Assembly (NCBI GenBank): GCA_037576195.1
Contig: CM075104.1
Location: forward strand, 6,578,775 to 6,642,774
Reading direction: 5' to 3'
Length of the DNA: 64,000 nt
DNA from: Phytoseiulus persimilis
Taxonomy: Eukaryota; Arthropoda; Arachnida; Mesostigmata; Phytoseiidae
Positions 34,456-47,700 of the stretch are shown one piece after another; positions within the stretch are counted from its first letter, which is position 1, and each line of letters begins with the position of its first letter. The notes under the pieces are model-generated. The model did no database searches and was not told the origin of the DNA. It saw only the letters and a program-made list of their open reading frames with translations. Both the position numbers and the translations under genes were made by a program.

Positions 34456-35595
34456 GTACCAATCAACTGAATCAAAAGATAGTTTCACAAATGATGCAGA
34501 CCCTATGAAAAGAGAGAAAAGTGCCTCTATGCCAGGGATCGCAGTCCGACCGACTCCATGATTCACAATGGTTCACAATGATTGCTTGCCCTAAATGAAA
34601 TCCGTGGATACCCATTCGCCGTCGTAGCGGGAGAGAAGTCACGGCATGTTGGTTGACGAACTTCACGGAATTCTATCTCGACGACGAGGTCTTCTCGGGA
34701 AATTGCTGACAGACCAGACGATCGCTTTCTCGCTCAAATTTTCAGGATTCGAGTTTCCGAAACAGACGAGTCTACTGAGTTCCCAGTGGCCCGCATTTAT
34801 CTTCCGTGTGAATCGGGAAAGTGGAGCAATAAGACCCCAAGGCGGATCACTCTGTGGAATTTAACTCCTCTTTATGGAGTTCGGTTTGATCAGTTTCTGT
34901 TTACTGAAGTCGGAGTTCACTTTGCACATTCCCACGCAATGTTCGTAGAAGGAATCGACAGAATAACGATCATCGATCTGTCACGGGATCGAGACTCGGA
35001 AAAGGTTGAGAGCCAATGTGAAGTAATCAGTCCCGGAATCCACAACATTTCGTGGTGAGCCCCCCATGGGCTGTCTCTCATAATTTTTCGTCCTTGAAAG
35101 AACAAGACCGTCCGTTAGTTTCTTTCATCATCCAGAATTTTGTTGAGATGGAATTTTTGGAGGTCCTGAACTGCCGAAGCACCAAACGATGATGAATTCG
35201 ATTCACTACAACTGCTGCAAACCGCATCACATGGTTCAGTATGCCCACGGATGGAGAACTCGCTGAAGACACTTCAGATCCATCGAGCTCTGATGCTATC
35301 CTGGTTGGCCGCGAGAATATACGAGGCTCTCACGATGCCGATCCAAGGACTTGTTTATCACTGTGTTAGAGTCCGATTCAAATGTATTGCGCGCCGGAAT
35401 GAGAGAGAGGGATGGAGTAGCGCGGGCTGACACATCTCGGAAAACTGAGACGAAGAATGTCGATGAGCAGTTGAATACAGTCGTGGAACCGTGGAGTCGC
35501 GTCATCCTTGAGAGCCTTCTTCCCCTAAGTAGCCCAAGACTTCTGACAACTGTTTCAAGGTCCATCAGAATCAGCGGTGAAAACGTGAATACCTA

Positions 35596-35791
35596 GGCTC
35601 GGAAGTTCAGGCATTCATCGTTTTATACCTTCCATATATCCATAAAGGGAGAAGGATGAATGTGTTCCTGATGGCTGAGTTCATCAGTTCTTATGGCAAT
35701 AATGCATGATCAATCAATCTATCCATTCTTCCAGCAGAATATCCATTGAATGGTGGATGATGATTAATGAATAATGCCTGAACTTCTCAGC
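35596..35791. mobile_element. MITE-like 196-bp element with terminal inverted repeats
   Basis: The left end GCTCGGAAGTTCAGGCATT and right end AATGCCTGAACTTCTCAGC are inverted copies with two mismatches over 19 bp. The interior is AT-richer than its surroundings and has no open frame. No clear target-site duplication is visible, so the class is unknown. Confidence 0.6.
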
Positions 35792-37404
35792 TCTAGTGAT
35801 TACCATGGAATTTGTATCGTTTCCAGGAATCCATTCCCCCAAGCATGACACTCATTTTCCGTGATGAACGTCGAGTTTAGAAGTTTCACTTTTGTCGCGG
35901 CAGTGCGTCCGGTGGAGCGCTCGGCAGGCGCTTGCAAGCTCCACGTCCGTCAGCCGATTCCACAGCCGCTGGAGAAACGATGCCGGAAGTGATCATCGGG
36001 TTCTGAAGAATCAGGGCTTATTCGCCTCGATCCAATACTTGCTCGAAGTATCAGGACTTGAGTACGAGCTCACTCTGTACGGCTTCAGGAGTGAGCACTT
36101 GTTCGGCGCGTTGGCTCTGACGATGTCCTGCCCAGAATGCAATCAGAGGCGCTTTCCGAAGAGAACAAACGATTAATTCCTGTTGAGGGCGAGGGATCGC
36201 TGAGCCACTGGCATGAAGTGAAGGCTCCCCTAACAAGGAGTTTCAGAGTTTCCGAATCTTCCGTATCTCATCTATGGGAACATTCGTTCAAGTCAATGGG
36301 CGGCAATCATGAGATTCCTCGACTGAAAACCCGGTCTCCTGGGAATCTCTGACGATGCCTCAGCGGAAGAGCAAGCTCGACTCGACATGATCCAAGATCA
36401 TGTCAACGATCTCCGGTAAGCGTTACAGCTCCCTTAGAAATCATCGTCGGCTCTTTCACGGAGACTCTCCTGGCGGATGTTTTGTGCTCGCCGAGTTCAG
36501 AGGGCACCGACCACATTGACTCAGCGTTCTCTTGCTCATGCCGCTCGAGCGTTCTCAAGCCGCTATGTTTCACAGCGTGTCCCGCAACGATTCCTGAGGT
36601 TCCCTGACGGTCAGCCCAGTTCGATCCCAAATAAATTGAAGCCGGTGGCGGCTTGGCTTAAGGAGAAGGTTTTCTGATTCGGGGATGATATCCCCTACGT
36701 CGACGTCATTCACTATGGTAAGCAGGACGTCCAGAAAACTATCAATCCGGGTGAGTCGAGAGCAGAGGTGTGGGCCGCGGGTACTTCCGACAGCGGCGGC
36801 GAAGGACTGGAAAACACACAGCGGCGACGCTCGCCACGGCGAACAGTGGCGGACCGGAAGTGTCGCGGCGCGCCATGACGCGCCGGGAAATCCGGTCCCT
36901 ACATGACTGATTAATCGATTGATTGTCAAGCATTCCTCGAAATTGATTTTCAACCATTCCTCGGGCCGCTCGTCAACCATTCGTCGACCATGTACATTTG
37001 GCCATGTGTTAGAAACCCTTCTCGCAGAGACGGGTGTTCCAAACTAGGTTCTGAACCCGTCCAGTATTTTTCGACAATCACGCGAATATCGTCGAATTCT
37101 CCTGGTCGGAACGGACCACTCATAAGACCCCGTCTCCATGAACACATCGTTCAAACCTTCAGCTTAGAGACTGACACTTCGAATTAATGGATATGTCTAA
37201 TATGCCGACGTTCGTGCAGCGATCACTGAGAACTGAATCTCTGTAGTTGGTTCCTGACGCCGGGGTTCACGCGTCGAAGTATCAATGAAATCAAGAGCGG
37301 GAGGGAAGAAAATATACGTAGCAGTGGATTCCGCTGCGTCGTGATTTGTCTCAGCAACCCTGGGATTCGGGCTCGAATCCATGAGGCGCCGCCATGAAAA
37401 CAAT

Positions 37405-37438
37405 GCGGCGGCGGCGCAGCGGCGCAGCGGCGCGCGGC
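37405..37438. repeat. CGG/CAGCGG-rich microsatellite
   Basis: The run GCGGCGGCGGCGCAGCGGCG continues with GCGCGG units. The local GC content is extreme compared with neighbours. Confidence 0.8.
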
Positions 37439-37560
37439 AAGGAGTTCGCAGCGCCTGGCGGCGCGCTGTCTGGCTTGGCGCGCCGAAGCGCCGGCGAATC
37501 CGTGACGCGGCGCACAGCCCTGGTCAAGAGCCGTGCCTTCCTCGTTTGCTCTGCAATTCA

Positions 37561-37597
37561 TTGGCTCAGTTATTCTCAGTTGGCTCAGTTATTCTCC
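37561..37597. repeat. tandem duplication of an 18-19-bp unit
   Basis: TTGGCTCAGTTATTCTCA is followed directly by a second copy after one base. Confidence 0.85.
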
Positions 37598-37916
37598 TTC
37601 GCAGGCTGCTTGACACCTCACCCAAATCTGCAGGCCTGTGTCGACCACATGGAGAGTCTCCCGTGATGAAGAAGTTCCTCGCTTCTCCCATTCGCATCAG
37701 ATGGCCAGTGCAGGACCAGATCGCTCTCACCTGGGGAAACGGAGAAGAATGAAGTCCTGTTGAGTTCCTTCAGTGGTAACTGATCGGGACACATGTGTTG
37801 GACAATGGAGCTGGAGCGATTATTGGAGTTTCATTGGCTCACCTGCGCCGCGTATTATCGGGTACTGCAAAGCCAGGAGTCGACATCATGTTCCGTCGTC
37901 CGAAATTTGAATTTCC

Positions 37917-38176
37917 CGGTACGGTAAATGAATTTCCTTAACGTCCGGTACGGTGAATGAATTTCCGTAACACCCGGTACGGTGAATGAATTTCCGTAAC
38001 ACCCTGCACGGTGGATGAATTTCCGTAACACACGGTACGGTGAATGAATTTCCGTAACACACGGTACGGTGAATGAATTTCCGTAACACCGGGTACGGTG
38101 AATGAATTTCCGTAACATCCGGTACGGTGAATGAATTTCCGTAACAGCCGGTACGGTGAATGAATTTCCGTACCAG
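37917..38176. repeat. 29-bp minisatellite, 9 copies
   Basis: The unit consensus is GGTACGGTGAATGAATTTCC plus GTAACACCC. The internal ATG recurs every 29 bp exactly (37928, 37957, 37986, 38015, 38044, 38073, 38102, 38131, 38160). Copies differ mainly in the last three bases and in unit 4 (TGCACGGTGGATG). Degenerate half-units flank it on both sides. The unit is stop-free in all minus-strand frames, so it produces long artificial open frames. Confidence 0.97.
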
Positions 38177-41100
38177 GCTTTTAGGGAAATAGAGTGCCAT
38201 GCCAGCCTGGTCCGGAAATTGAATTGCTGTACCAGCTTGCTGCAGAATTTCAATTTTTCGCCCCGCGACCTGGGGATCATCTCCATGATACGGAGGCCCG
38301 CGGAATCCCTGTCGAGGATACGGAAGCGTGGTGGAGGATTCCCTCGGCGACCGCGATGATGATGAAGAACTGCCGATGGAAAGGAGGGAAGAACAGTTGT
38401 GAGAGTCAGGGAAGCCTTTCTCCCGTTCCATCACTCAAATGCTGGTAAAATCTTCCAGAATATTGATCGGCCTGACAGTGTGTTTCATCCCTTCTTCTGG
38501 CATCTGTTCTCTACGTATCCTCGATGACGGATATTGTCACAAAGATAATGGTTCGTTCTTGTTTCTCGAGTGAGTGAGCAGGGAAAGTTGGGAACCGCTT
38601 CTTTTCCGTCCCCTAGCTCAAATAGCCTCCCAAACCGTGGATTTTTAACGGATCGGCGCCTTTCAACTTCCATTCGATTCGCCTCCAATATGAACCCACC
38701 GGCGCGCGGATGGAGCGCGAATCCGGAAGGTTGGGAAAATCATTACTATTCTTTCCGTTACACAGCGGAATCGCAGCTATTGGTACTCATTCAGCAGTGG
38801 CATCGTTCAATTTTGCATTTGTACCGACATGCACTTCATCGGAGGCTTTCTCCGCCTCGACTTCCGATGCTATTTTCAGCACTATTTCCACTCTTTGTCT
38901 GGGTGGTGGAGGCAACATTGAGACGTCTGCAACGAGGTTCCCTTCGATTAAGGAGCCTCTTCGTTATGAAGGGTCGAATATATTTTCCTTCGTCCCCGTT
39001 GTGGGCCCCGCTCTCGTTTGTTCCGGCCTGTTCAATCCTTTGTTGCTCACTCGTATCCCCCATTAACAGGTCGCATAGCGGCACTCCTGCTCGCCGAACC
39101 AGTGCGTCAACCAGAACCAATTAGGTTCAGTGATTTCCAGAGACGCCATATGACCAGGAATTCATTAACCAATGTTCAATGTCTTCCCTAAACTGCATCC
39201 AAAGTTCTTCTCATCGTGTTCTTCAGGCCCGATTTTCCCTCTCTGGGAGAGAATCCCTTTCGTTCCTCGGGGCTCGAAGCGGGGGAAAGGGGCAGAACCC
39301 GCTTTCCGGTGTCCTCCTTTCCCTCCTGCCGAAATTCTCCACCCCCCTTACTTCGTGGCGGTTTCGTACCGTCGTGTTGTGAGACCTTCCCTGTACCTCT
39401 TGGGCCGAGACTCGCGGTCGCCTCATTGATGCTCACTCATCGAGCTCCAAGGACAGCAACGATGATCATTCTCTGGCTCGTGATCAGAGATCGGGGCATA
39501 TCTATCTCCCCTGATGCGTTGGTTGGGAACAATCTCTGAACTGGAGTAGGCGAAAAAATCACAGGCGTCAACTCGGCCGGCTATTCTTTTCATGAAAACC
39601 GGACATGGTCCGGACAGGAAATCAGTGCCGAAACCGGACATGAAACCGGACATTTCCAGATCCACCAATTTATATGACTGGAAGAGGCTCGAGCCTAGAT
39701 GTGCTTCCCTCAAACCATGCAGCATTGATGAGTCTCAAGTAATGGGATGAGAAGTGAGAGTGATCTTCACTCTCTCTTCAATTATATCAAACATTTGCTC
39801 CTTCGAGCCCCGGGTTCTTTGATCAGGATCTCCCCCAAGTTCGAGCATCTAGAGGGCCTTCGCTCGGAGTACTTCCCGAAATGATGTCATTCGAACATGC
39901 AGGATCGTATGTTTCAGTTTTTTCCCGCTGGAAATACGTCTCTGCGTGGGGAACTCACGCACTGAGCCCACCACGGGGAACCTTGCTCTGCTCGCGCGGT
40001 GGTTGGCGCGGGCAACTTTCTCATCAGTTCAAGTCCGCTAGCCGACGAAACAGCGGTCTGCAAATACAGCGTTCCATCGTCCGCGGCCGTGATGCGCTCT
40101 CACTCTGTGAACGCTCTCTAGAGCCGCACATTCGCTCCCGAAAGGGCTTGGAATCGAACTGGGTTTCATTCGATCTCTCAACAATGGTAAATTATCTTCT
40201 TGGATCCCGAACTTCGGACCTCCAGAATCCGAACATTTTCTCCTGGACTCTCGGAGACCGGACAGACAAGGACATGTATTGTCATATGGCGTCTCTAGTC
40301 ATTACGTAACTCAGTTTGTGATGACGGTTCACGTTCGGTCATCGAACCCGTTGTCTGTTCGAGAGAGAGAACTTTCTATAGAGGGGAAGAGACGAATTCC
40401 TCCGTGAAGCAGCCCATGCCGACGCAAACTCACCATGGGGGAGAAGTTCACTTTCAGGTGATGAGTCTGGTTTGGCCAACTCAAACCTGTTTAGAAACAA
40501 GCGCACTTTTTTGTGCCTACGAGAGAATGAAAATACCGGGCACTGAGTCTTCGTTGCTGTAGCGTTTACAGTGAGTAGCGGGTTCACTTTTATTGAGTTG
40601 GATCCTCTTTCATCACCACTGCAGTTAATTTATATTCTGTACTTCCTTGGCCTTGTGGCTGCCTACCACCGTTTTCGCACTGAATAGTTCTCTCCGGGCA
40701 AGGACGGTAAGCGTCTTGACGCTCTTCAGATCAAATGGGCCTGGTCATGATGGTTTCCCTTGCCCCGAAGACAATTCAAAATATATTCATCTTACTCTTT
40801 GTAGACACCAGGCTCCTTTGATATCGATCGATTCGATGTCTCGTTGAAGATCCGAGGGTACGTTTCCGGGAAGCATCAAAGATCGCGGGTTTCATCGAAC
40901 TCCGTGGAAAATTCGGAAGTGGATGAAAATTTCTCATGGCGAAGTACCCTCGCCCATTTGTGACCTTTGTTCACGGGGGTCTGAGCATACGGATGCTATC
41001 TCCCTTTAACTTCGCTTCTTAAATACATAACACAATACGCAAAATGTGAACTGTACACAATGTTGGCGCGGTTCAGAGCCGCGATGCTGTCGCTATGATT

Positions 41101-41645
41101 CTGATTGTTGCTCACGTGAACAGCGGAGTAGAAATCGGAGAACGGGGGAGAGTCCACAAAAAATAAACTTCACATAGAAAAAAAAGTGTCCCAGACAACC
41201 GCGATTCTGTTCCCTCAGCTTCCTGTTGCAACGAAAGTCTTCTGAAAGGCCCCGTTAGTCCCCAGTTTCCGCGAAACAGACCTTGAAGAATATCGGCGGC
41301 GGAATTCGTCAAAAGTCAACGTCACGTTCGACAGCTGTTCCGCCGTGCAGTCTCGTCGGTTTCACACGCGAAGCTACGGACAAATTCTTTTTCCAAAATC
41401 AGCATTGAGAGAATATAAAAGGAATCCTTGAGGAATCACGTCGCCGATGTTCACTCGAGTTCGGGAAGGATGGCTGGCACTCGTTCAGTGTATTGACAGA
41501 AAAACATGCGAATGATCAACCGAGTGAACAATTGGGAAATTGGCAAGACAACAGACGATTTGGTAACGTTTCGAATCCAGTCACAAAGGGATCACCGAAT
41601 GAGGCTGCGCGAAAAGAAATCATTCCTCTTCTCAAGTTCCCTCAC

Positions 41646-41708
41646 TCACAGAAAAGGATTACTTGTTGAACAGACTCGAGCGGCGTTCGAAACTCCACTG
41701 GCTCCATT
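41646..41708 (-). CDS. AGFG1: AGFG1 exon 8, 63-bp terminal exon
   Basis: The acceptor CTCGGTCATTGCAG is followed by NGASGVSNAARVCSTSNPFL and TGA. The terminal NPFL is the expected family ending and the phase is correct. It is too short to be found by open-frame length. Confidence 0.87.
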   Translation of the reverse strand, partial: NGASGVSNAARVCSTSNPFL

Positions 41709-44700
41709 CTGCAATGACCGAGACAGAAGGAAGCATTAGTCATTCGGTAACGAAAGTTCCGTGAGGGCGTGTGCATCGAGAAGATCGGCATTGAACCACT
41801 CTTCGGCGGCAGGAACTTCGAGTTGAGGGCCGGCGATTTCTCGAGTTTCTCCAGTATATTACGGGAAATTCTCCGAAGCGTGAGACTTTCATCGAACCGG
41901 ATCCACGGAGGGCAGAGACCGGAGGAGAGACGCGCAGTGCTGTGCCCCGCCTCAGAATTCGTTCCGAACGCTTCCGATTTCGGAGCAAAAGCTGCAGACG
42001 GAGCTGCTAAGGGACGCCGCGGATTATCGTTTGGCGCCGAGGGCTCGGAAGAAGGCTTGTTTCGATTCGTCGCCGATAGTCGTGGTTCCCTCTGTGAGCC
42101 CAAGGTACCGATCCAAACGGACTCCTATTCTTCACTGATGCACGTTCGAAGTGAGCATGCCAATCGATCACTAGCAAGAGGTGATGTTCGAGCACTGAGC
42201 GAAAGTTTTCAATCGAGCCAGTCGGCAGAGGGTGAATTCCAAGGACACCAAATGAAGGAATAACGATGTAGTTGTGCATGGGAGGCTGATCGGGAATTTC
42301 ACCACAACGAGGTGCGAATACAGCGCGCGTTCAACTTACCGTAGCGAATGGATTCACGTATCTTGAGCCGTTAGAGATTCCACTAGATCCGTTTGATGTA
42401 GCAAACGGGGAATGCATCGAAAGAGATTGCGGTAAGACTGCAAGAACGAAAATTCATCTAATAAGCTCTAACAGAACCCAAGACTCCTACTCTAACGGAA
42501 CCGAATCAGCGAAAAATCCACGCAGTTGCCCGCTGAATTTTTCCGACCCTCGATTAGAGCAGCGACGCGCATATGATGCGATCTAGCGTAGCGAATGTTG
42601 TGCTGCTCCGATCGTTCCTCTTTCAACCTCAAGCTTTTCAACCGTAAGGACCCTGCCATCTAGGAATAAGCGAAAGGAGGGCGGCACGTGGCGGAATACG
42701 TATGCGGGGGAGACGCCACGAATCACGAGGGATCCGGAACAAGATGTCTTCGGGCCGAGCGAGGTTCTCCCCGTTCCCAACTGTCTGAAATCGATGCTCC
42801 GTGTCCCTTTGTCTCGGGGACTATCCCCCGATTCGAGTGGACGTCGCGCGAACGTACCTTTGTTTGGTTGCGCCTGACTTGCTGCAGGACTGGCACTGCG
42901 CGCAGCCATGGATGGCGTGGACGCGCTGTTCGGAATCTGCTGAGGCCAAGCTTCGGTGAAATCGTTACTACCGGCCCCGTTGGTCCCTGTCCAACAGTTA
43001 TTCATAGTCGTTGCTGCCGTCGTCGCTGATCCGTTCGGCCACAGCGGTTGAGATTGTTGCTGCGGTTGACCGAATACCGCCCAATTGTCTGGCTGCGACT
43101 GCTGCTTGAGGCCGTTCTGAACGAGGGGCTGAGTACCCCACGAATCCGGGAAAGCGTTTTGAACTTGTCGAGGAGTATTTTGGAAGAGGCAGCCGGAGCC
43201 CAATTGTACGGTTCCGTTCGCCCAGCCGCCGTTTGCCGGGTTCATCTGGCCGTTGAGCTGCATTCCCGCAAGACCCGAAACGACCCCCATCATGTTCCCA
43301 GTAGGAGTGATGCGATCCTGCGGAACTGGTGAACTAGCTCCCCAGGCCTTGTTCGCCATGGCGAATGGATTCGGCGACGTGGTTGTCGTCGAGGATTGTG
43401 AGGCAGCCGGTGATCCCCAAGGGTTCGTCGTGGACGTCGTTACGGATGGAGCAGCCCCAGTGGGAGAGAAGGGATTCGAAGCAGGCACAACTGGAAAACG
43501 AAAACCATTACCAGAGGACTCTCTTCGAGTTCCGGAAGTGGGGAGAATCGCGTCTTACTAAATGCAACTCCGAAGCTCTGACTCGGAGTTTGGCCACGCC
43601 TGGACTCACCCGAGCTCGCTTGTTGATTGCTCCAGGGGTCGGTCGGAATCGTTTTGGCGGAGTCGGTCAGTTTCGTTGAGGTATCGCTTTTCTGGAAGAT
43701 CAAAATCTCCTAGAGTGATTTGCTCGAATCTGTTTCCCTTTCAGATCCAATCCCAGTCGGAAGGCGTTCGTTCTAACCTGTCCGCTGAATATCTCGTCGA
43801 GCTCCGCGAGTGCTGCGTATCGATCAGCTTGAGGAACTTGAACTTTCGGCTCGTCCTTCCCAGTGGCCGCTTCAGTGGGTTGCAGAGGTAACAGCGTCGG
43901 TGCGGGTTGACTTTGACCTACAGTCAGAGGCGCAATTTCGGGTGCGGAACCTCCGAAAGCCGAATCGAAGTCGGCGAAATCGCTCGCAGACGATCTCACT
44001 TGCACGCTCGGCGGTGGAGATATCACTGTCGTCGGAACTTGACTCGTCGGAGTTTGAAAAGGGTCGAATATGTCTTTCGAAGATATGGACGACGTCGAAC
44101 TCTTGAATGGATCGACAGGCGGGGTTATGGACTCCTTGGACAATCCGAATATATCGGCGGCGAACGAAATGCCTGTTGTGCCGTGATTCGGGTGAGGAGG
44201 CGGCGACCAGAGCTCGCCTCCTGCGGGCGTTACAGGCTGTGATCGCGTGGCAAACGTTGCGGGAGGTTTCGAGGGCATCGAAACCGAGCCACCGGTCAGA
44301 CTGACTCCTTGTTCGGCGGCAGCTTTTTGCCGTCTGTCAAGTTGCATTTTGTGTTGGGCGATCTCGGGGTCGACGTACCACCTGGATGTGGGAGAGCGGG
44401 CGTGAAGTTAGGGAAAACGGTGGAGTGTTCGACCGGAGGGAAAGAGCGCGCGTTCACAGAATCACTCACCTCTTGCGTTCGTATTTCTGAACGAGAAACT
44501 CGCGGATTTTGTGATCCTCTCTCAGACTTTCTTTCTCCAGATTGGATCGCTCGTCGTAGGTTCCGAGATAGACATATCGATTGAACTGGAGAAAAAAGAT
44601 GACACTCAGCTCAGGATGATTGCAGGGCGTGCTCGAGAGTTTAACGACTCTCCTGAAATGTCGTCAGTGGAATGCATGTGGCAGAGTGAGTCAAGGGAAT

Positions 44701-47700
44701 CATTGAATCACGATTCGAAAGACGCGTCAGCAAGTTCGACGCTGACGCTCACTCGCTGCGTCTTTGATTGAGTGCTCGTAGCGGCGTGGCGATTTCCAAG
44801 GAAGAGAATCATCGAACGTTCAAACTCCGCCAATGCAGACCTGCCGTGATTGAGGATTCTCGCGGCATCTATTTATCTTTCGACTCGCGAACTGAGTTTC
44901 GATCTGATTCCGCTGAGAGCTTTTTCCTCGCAAGGGAATCAATCGCGTTAAATATCGATGAGAAATCTAGGGATGCTGAGCCGTGCGCCAGCACTAGGCC
45001 TCCTGGCAAGAGGACTTATCGAATGGCTTCCCACGTAGTATGCGCATCGAGGCCAGACTTGAGGTCTCGTCATCGGGTCTCCAGGCGACGCTGCTCGGTC
45101 CAAATATCAACAATACTCATTCCGCCGAACGTACATCTGAATGAGCTCGGAATCTCTTTCCCACATGGCGTGATGCGGATTGCCAACATTAGCCTTGCCC
45201 CCGCAGAGTGAGAGGATGAATGGGAACCGTCGGCCGGAAGGAACGGGGGCGCTAATTCTGCGTCCAAGGTCAGTGCTCTACGAAGGGATCCGAGAAGAGG
45301 GACAACGGCGGAACAACCCTCTAAACTCTGAAGTTGAGAGCTGGCTGAGCTCAGAGAGCATGCGCCGGCCCTGAGCTAACCGATGTCGAGCAGACCACCG
45401 GCGGTCGCCTAAACTGCTCGACAGCAGCGGTTTCGAGGTGTACATGCTTTGTCGTCTGGGTCATACGCTATTCGTCCAGGTTTCTGATTGAACGTCATGC
45501 TCAAACTGAGGCGTGCCAAATGTTGGATCCTCATTCAAAGACACGCCCTCGAACTCTTCGGAGAGCCATGCGGATAATTAGATCATGAATGACACGAGCG
45601 GATATTTGTGCTCGCTCAGAAATAGGGGCATGCCGCTTCATATGCCTTGGCAGCGCCTTGAGTGTTGTATGGCTTCTCAGCACACCAGGTGGTTCCCTGC
45701 ACGCTATCGAGAACCCGTCCGGATCAATCAGTGCAGGCGCGTACTACATATACCAAGTGACTTCGATCCTAGTCGGCGGAGATCCAAATGTCTGGATCAA
45801 ACGGTCACAGGGGCTGTCGAACATCACCTCTCCCTGGGACCGGAACGCACGGCGGGGGATGTTCTGTCCAACGCTCTCAGCGGACGTGGCTGAACAAGGG
45901 AAGCGAAGCCGAGTTCCCTTTCGGAAGGCATCGAAGTATTCCGGGAAACTCGAAGCATTCGAAGCACATGGGAGCGACTGAGTTGAAGGGCTGTCCGAGA
46001 TGGGACGAGTACGAAGATTCTGAGGAACAGCTCAGTCGATCGGGGATCCGACTTCCTGTTCGAAGGTTCAATAGGGGAGAAACATCGAGGTCTCACGGGA
46101 GATCGAGTCTGTCGTACAACGGAGGAAATGAGGATAACTCGCTCAGATGGGTGGCGTCAAGTGAACTTTATTGGACGACTCTCGTTCTCAGGGTCAGAAC
46201 CCACCCACCAATTTCGATTGTAGGTCAGAGCGCCCGCATCAGCTCCAGAGTTCCTCCCCCGACGCTTGAAACCATAGTTAACCTCATTCTCTTGCGATGT
46301 CAAGCTACGGCCTAATGGATAGCTCGAGTTATTTTCACGTCTCTTCCCTGTGGGAACCCATTGTCGTTGTAAAACTTCCCGGGGTCCGGAAAGCCACCGA
46401 ATCCGAGTGCACTTTCTTGTCATGAGCGGGTAACTAAATTCCTCTGCGTGGCATTCTAGGTAAGCTCGCATTTCTGCCACTGCATTTCAGCAGCCTGTTC
46501 TCTGACTCGATCGAAGGGAAAACTGAGGAATTGACACTCGGAACAGGATGTTCATTCCGGAAAAAAAAGCTCCTCGAAGCTACAGGACCTGCGCTGCAGC
46601 GATAGCTGACTGTCACAGTTCAACCTTGACTTGGATCATTGCAACCTTCACCTTGGCCTCCACCGGGGATTCCAGCCGCAATGGATTTCAAATGTGCGGC
46701 CTGCATCCGCATTCGAGGCTCCTAGGGGCAGCTTGGATTCCGACAAATTTTCGTTCAACTAATTGGATTCCTACCGAGAGCTCCATGCGTCATGCCTACG
46801 AGTATTTCTCTCGGGCGACTCTCCCGCCCATATAGGTTCTCAAATTGAACATTCTCAGAGAATGGGCACGAGATGCTGTCGAAGAACGTTTCGCGTGAGA
46901 GAGATCGTTGAGGAGTTCGTGGAATATGGATCCTCCCAAGGATGAATCGGGCGACTGAGCTTGCTTCTGGACTCCTGCAAACTCCGTATTCGAAGCGTCT
47001 CCCATGACACAATCGAGCATTGAGGAGCATCATCGATTTCTGGACTCCCATTCCTCAGAGATATCAAACTATCGGACAAAATTGAAAATTCATCCAATGC
47101 AGCGTGCCCTTGGAATTAAATGAGCTTGACGAGGATGATAATCTCCCCTTGGACCGAACACGATTGTGATGTTTTGGATCGAACAGTTTTGAAAGCCCCG
47201 AGTGTTCTATGACGTACTGCTCGAACTTGAAACGCCCAGACAATAAACGTCACAACACAGGTGGAGACCGTTCGCCTCGAGTGACCCTGTCCTACACCGG
47301 AATGTCACACCCACTGGACCCCGGAGTGCAACAAGCCTTCCCGAAACCAATTCAGCCGAATGTGATACTTCCGAGCCATACCAATCAATCATTGAACGTC
47401 CGCATGAGCTCGAAGCGTCTTTCCCACGAAGGAAAAGGTGGAAAGCGTGAAACCTGATACGATCAGATGCCAAAGGAAAAGGTGGCTCCCCGCCACACGT
47501 CATTGTACCCGGATGCGTCGCGGATTCGATTGCTATCGGCTCACAAAGTTACCAAAGGGCACATCGGAGTACACATCCCACAATTCCGAGAATGGATGTG
47601 AGCGCTCATCTGCGCCACTCCAGTGGAACGGGGCTAAAGGAGATCACAGCCATGCAGACAGAGATATTCCCATGACCTAATGCCGCTCAAATTCGACGAC

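Larger units (their letters stand above)
26061..41645. other. intergenic region without supported genes, repeat-bearing
   Basis: This is the 15.6-kb gap between the 5' end of FNDC3 and the 3' end of AGFG1. Many open frames of 60-180 codons exist on both strands, but none shows a domain, a conserved segment or a convincing exon chain. It carries the fold-back repeat (28321-28925), hairpin (31324-31372), 45-bp minisatellite (31855-32260, inverted block 34300-34455), MITE-like element (35596-35791), CGG-rich run (37405-37438) and 29-bp minisatellite (37917-38176). Confidence 0.6.

Noticed and set aside
37855-38434. Two long overlapping minus-strand frames with a repetitive protein
   Set aside because: They are produced by the 29-bp minisatellite, which has no stop in any minus frame. 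No start, splice or conservation evidence supports translation.
38570-39124. Plus-strand frame of 184 codons
   Set aside because: Overlapped by frames on both strands, no recognisable motif, and no supporting splice or promoter signals.
41642-42103. Minus-strand frame of 153 codons overlapping the AGFG1 3' end
   Set aside because: It is in a different frame from the terminal AGFG1 exon, which has a proper acceptor and the family ending. The rest is AGFG1 intron 7.
45585-46315. Plus-strand frames within AGFG1 intron 2 as a nested gene
   Set aside because: No recognised domain and three overlapping frames of similar length, as expected by chance here.
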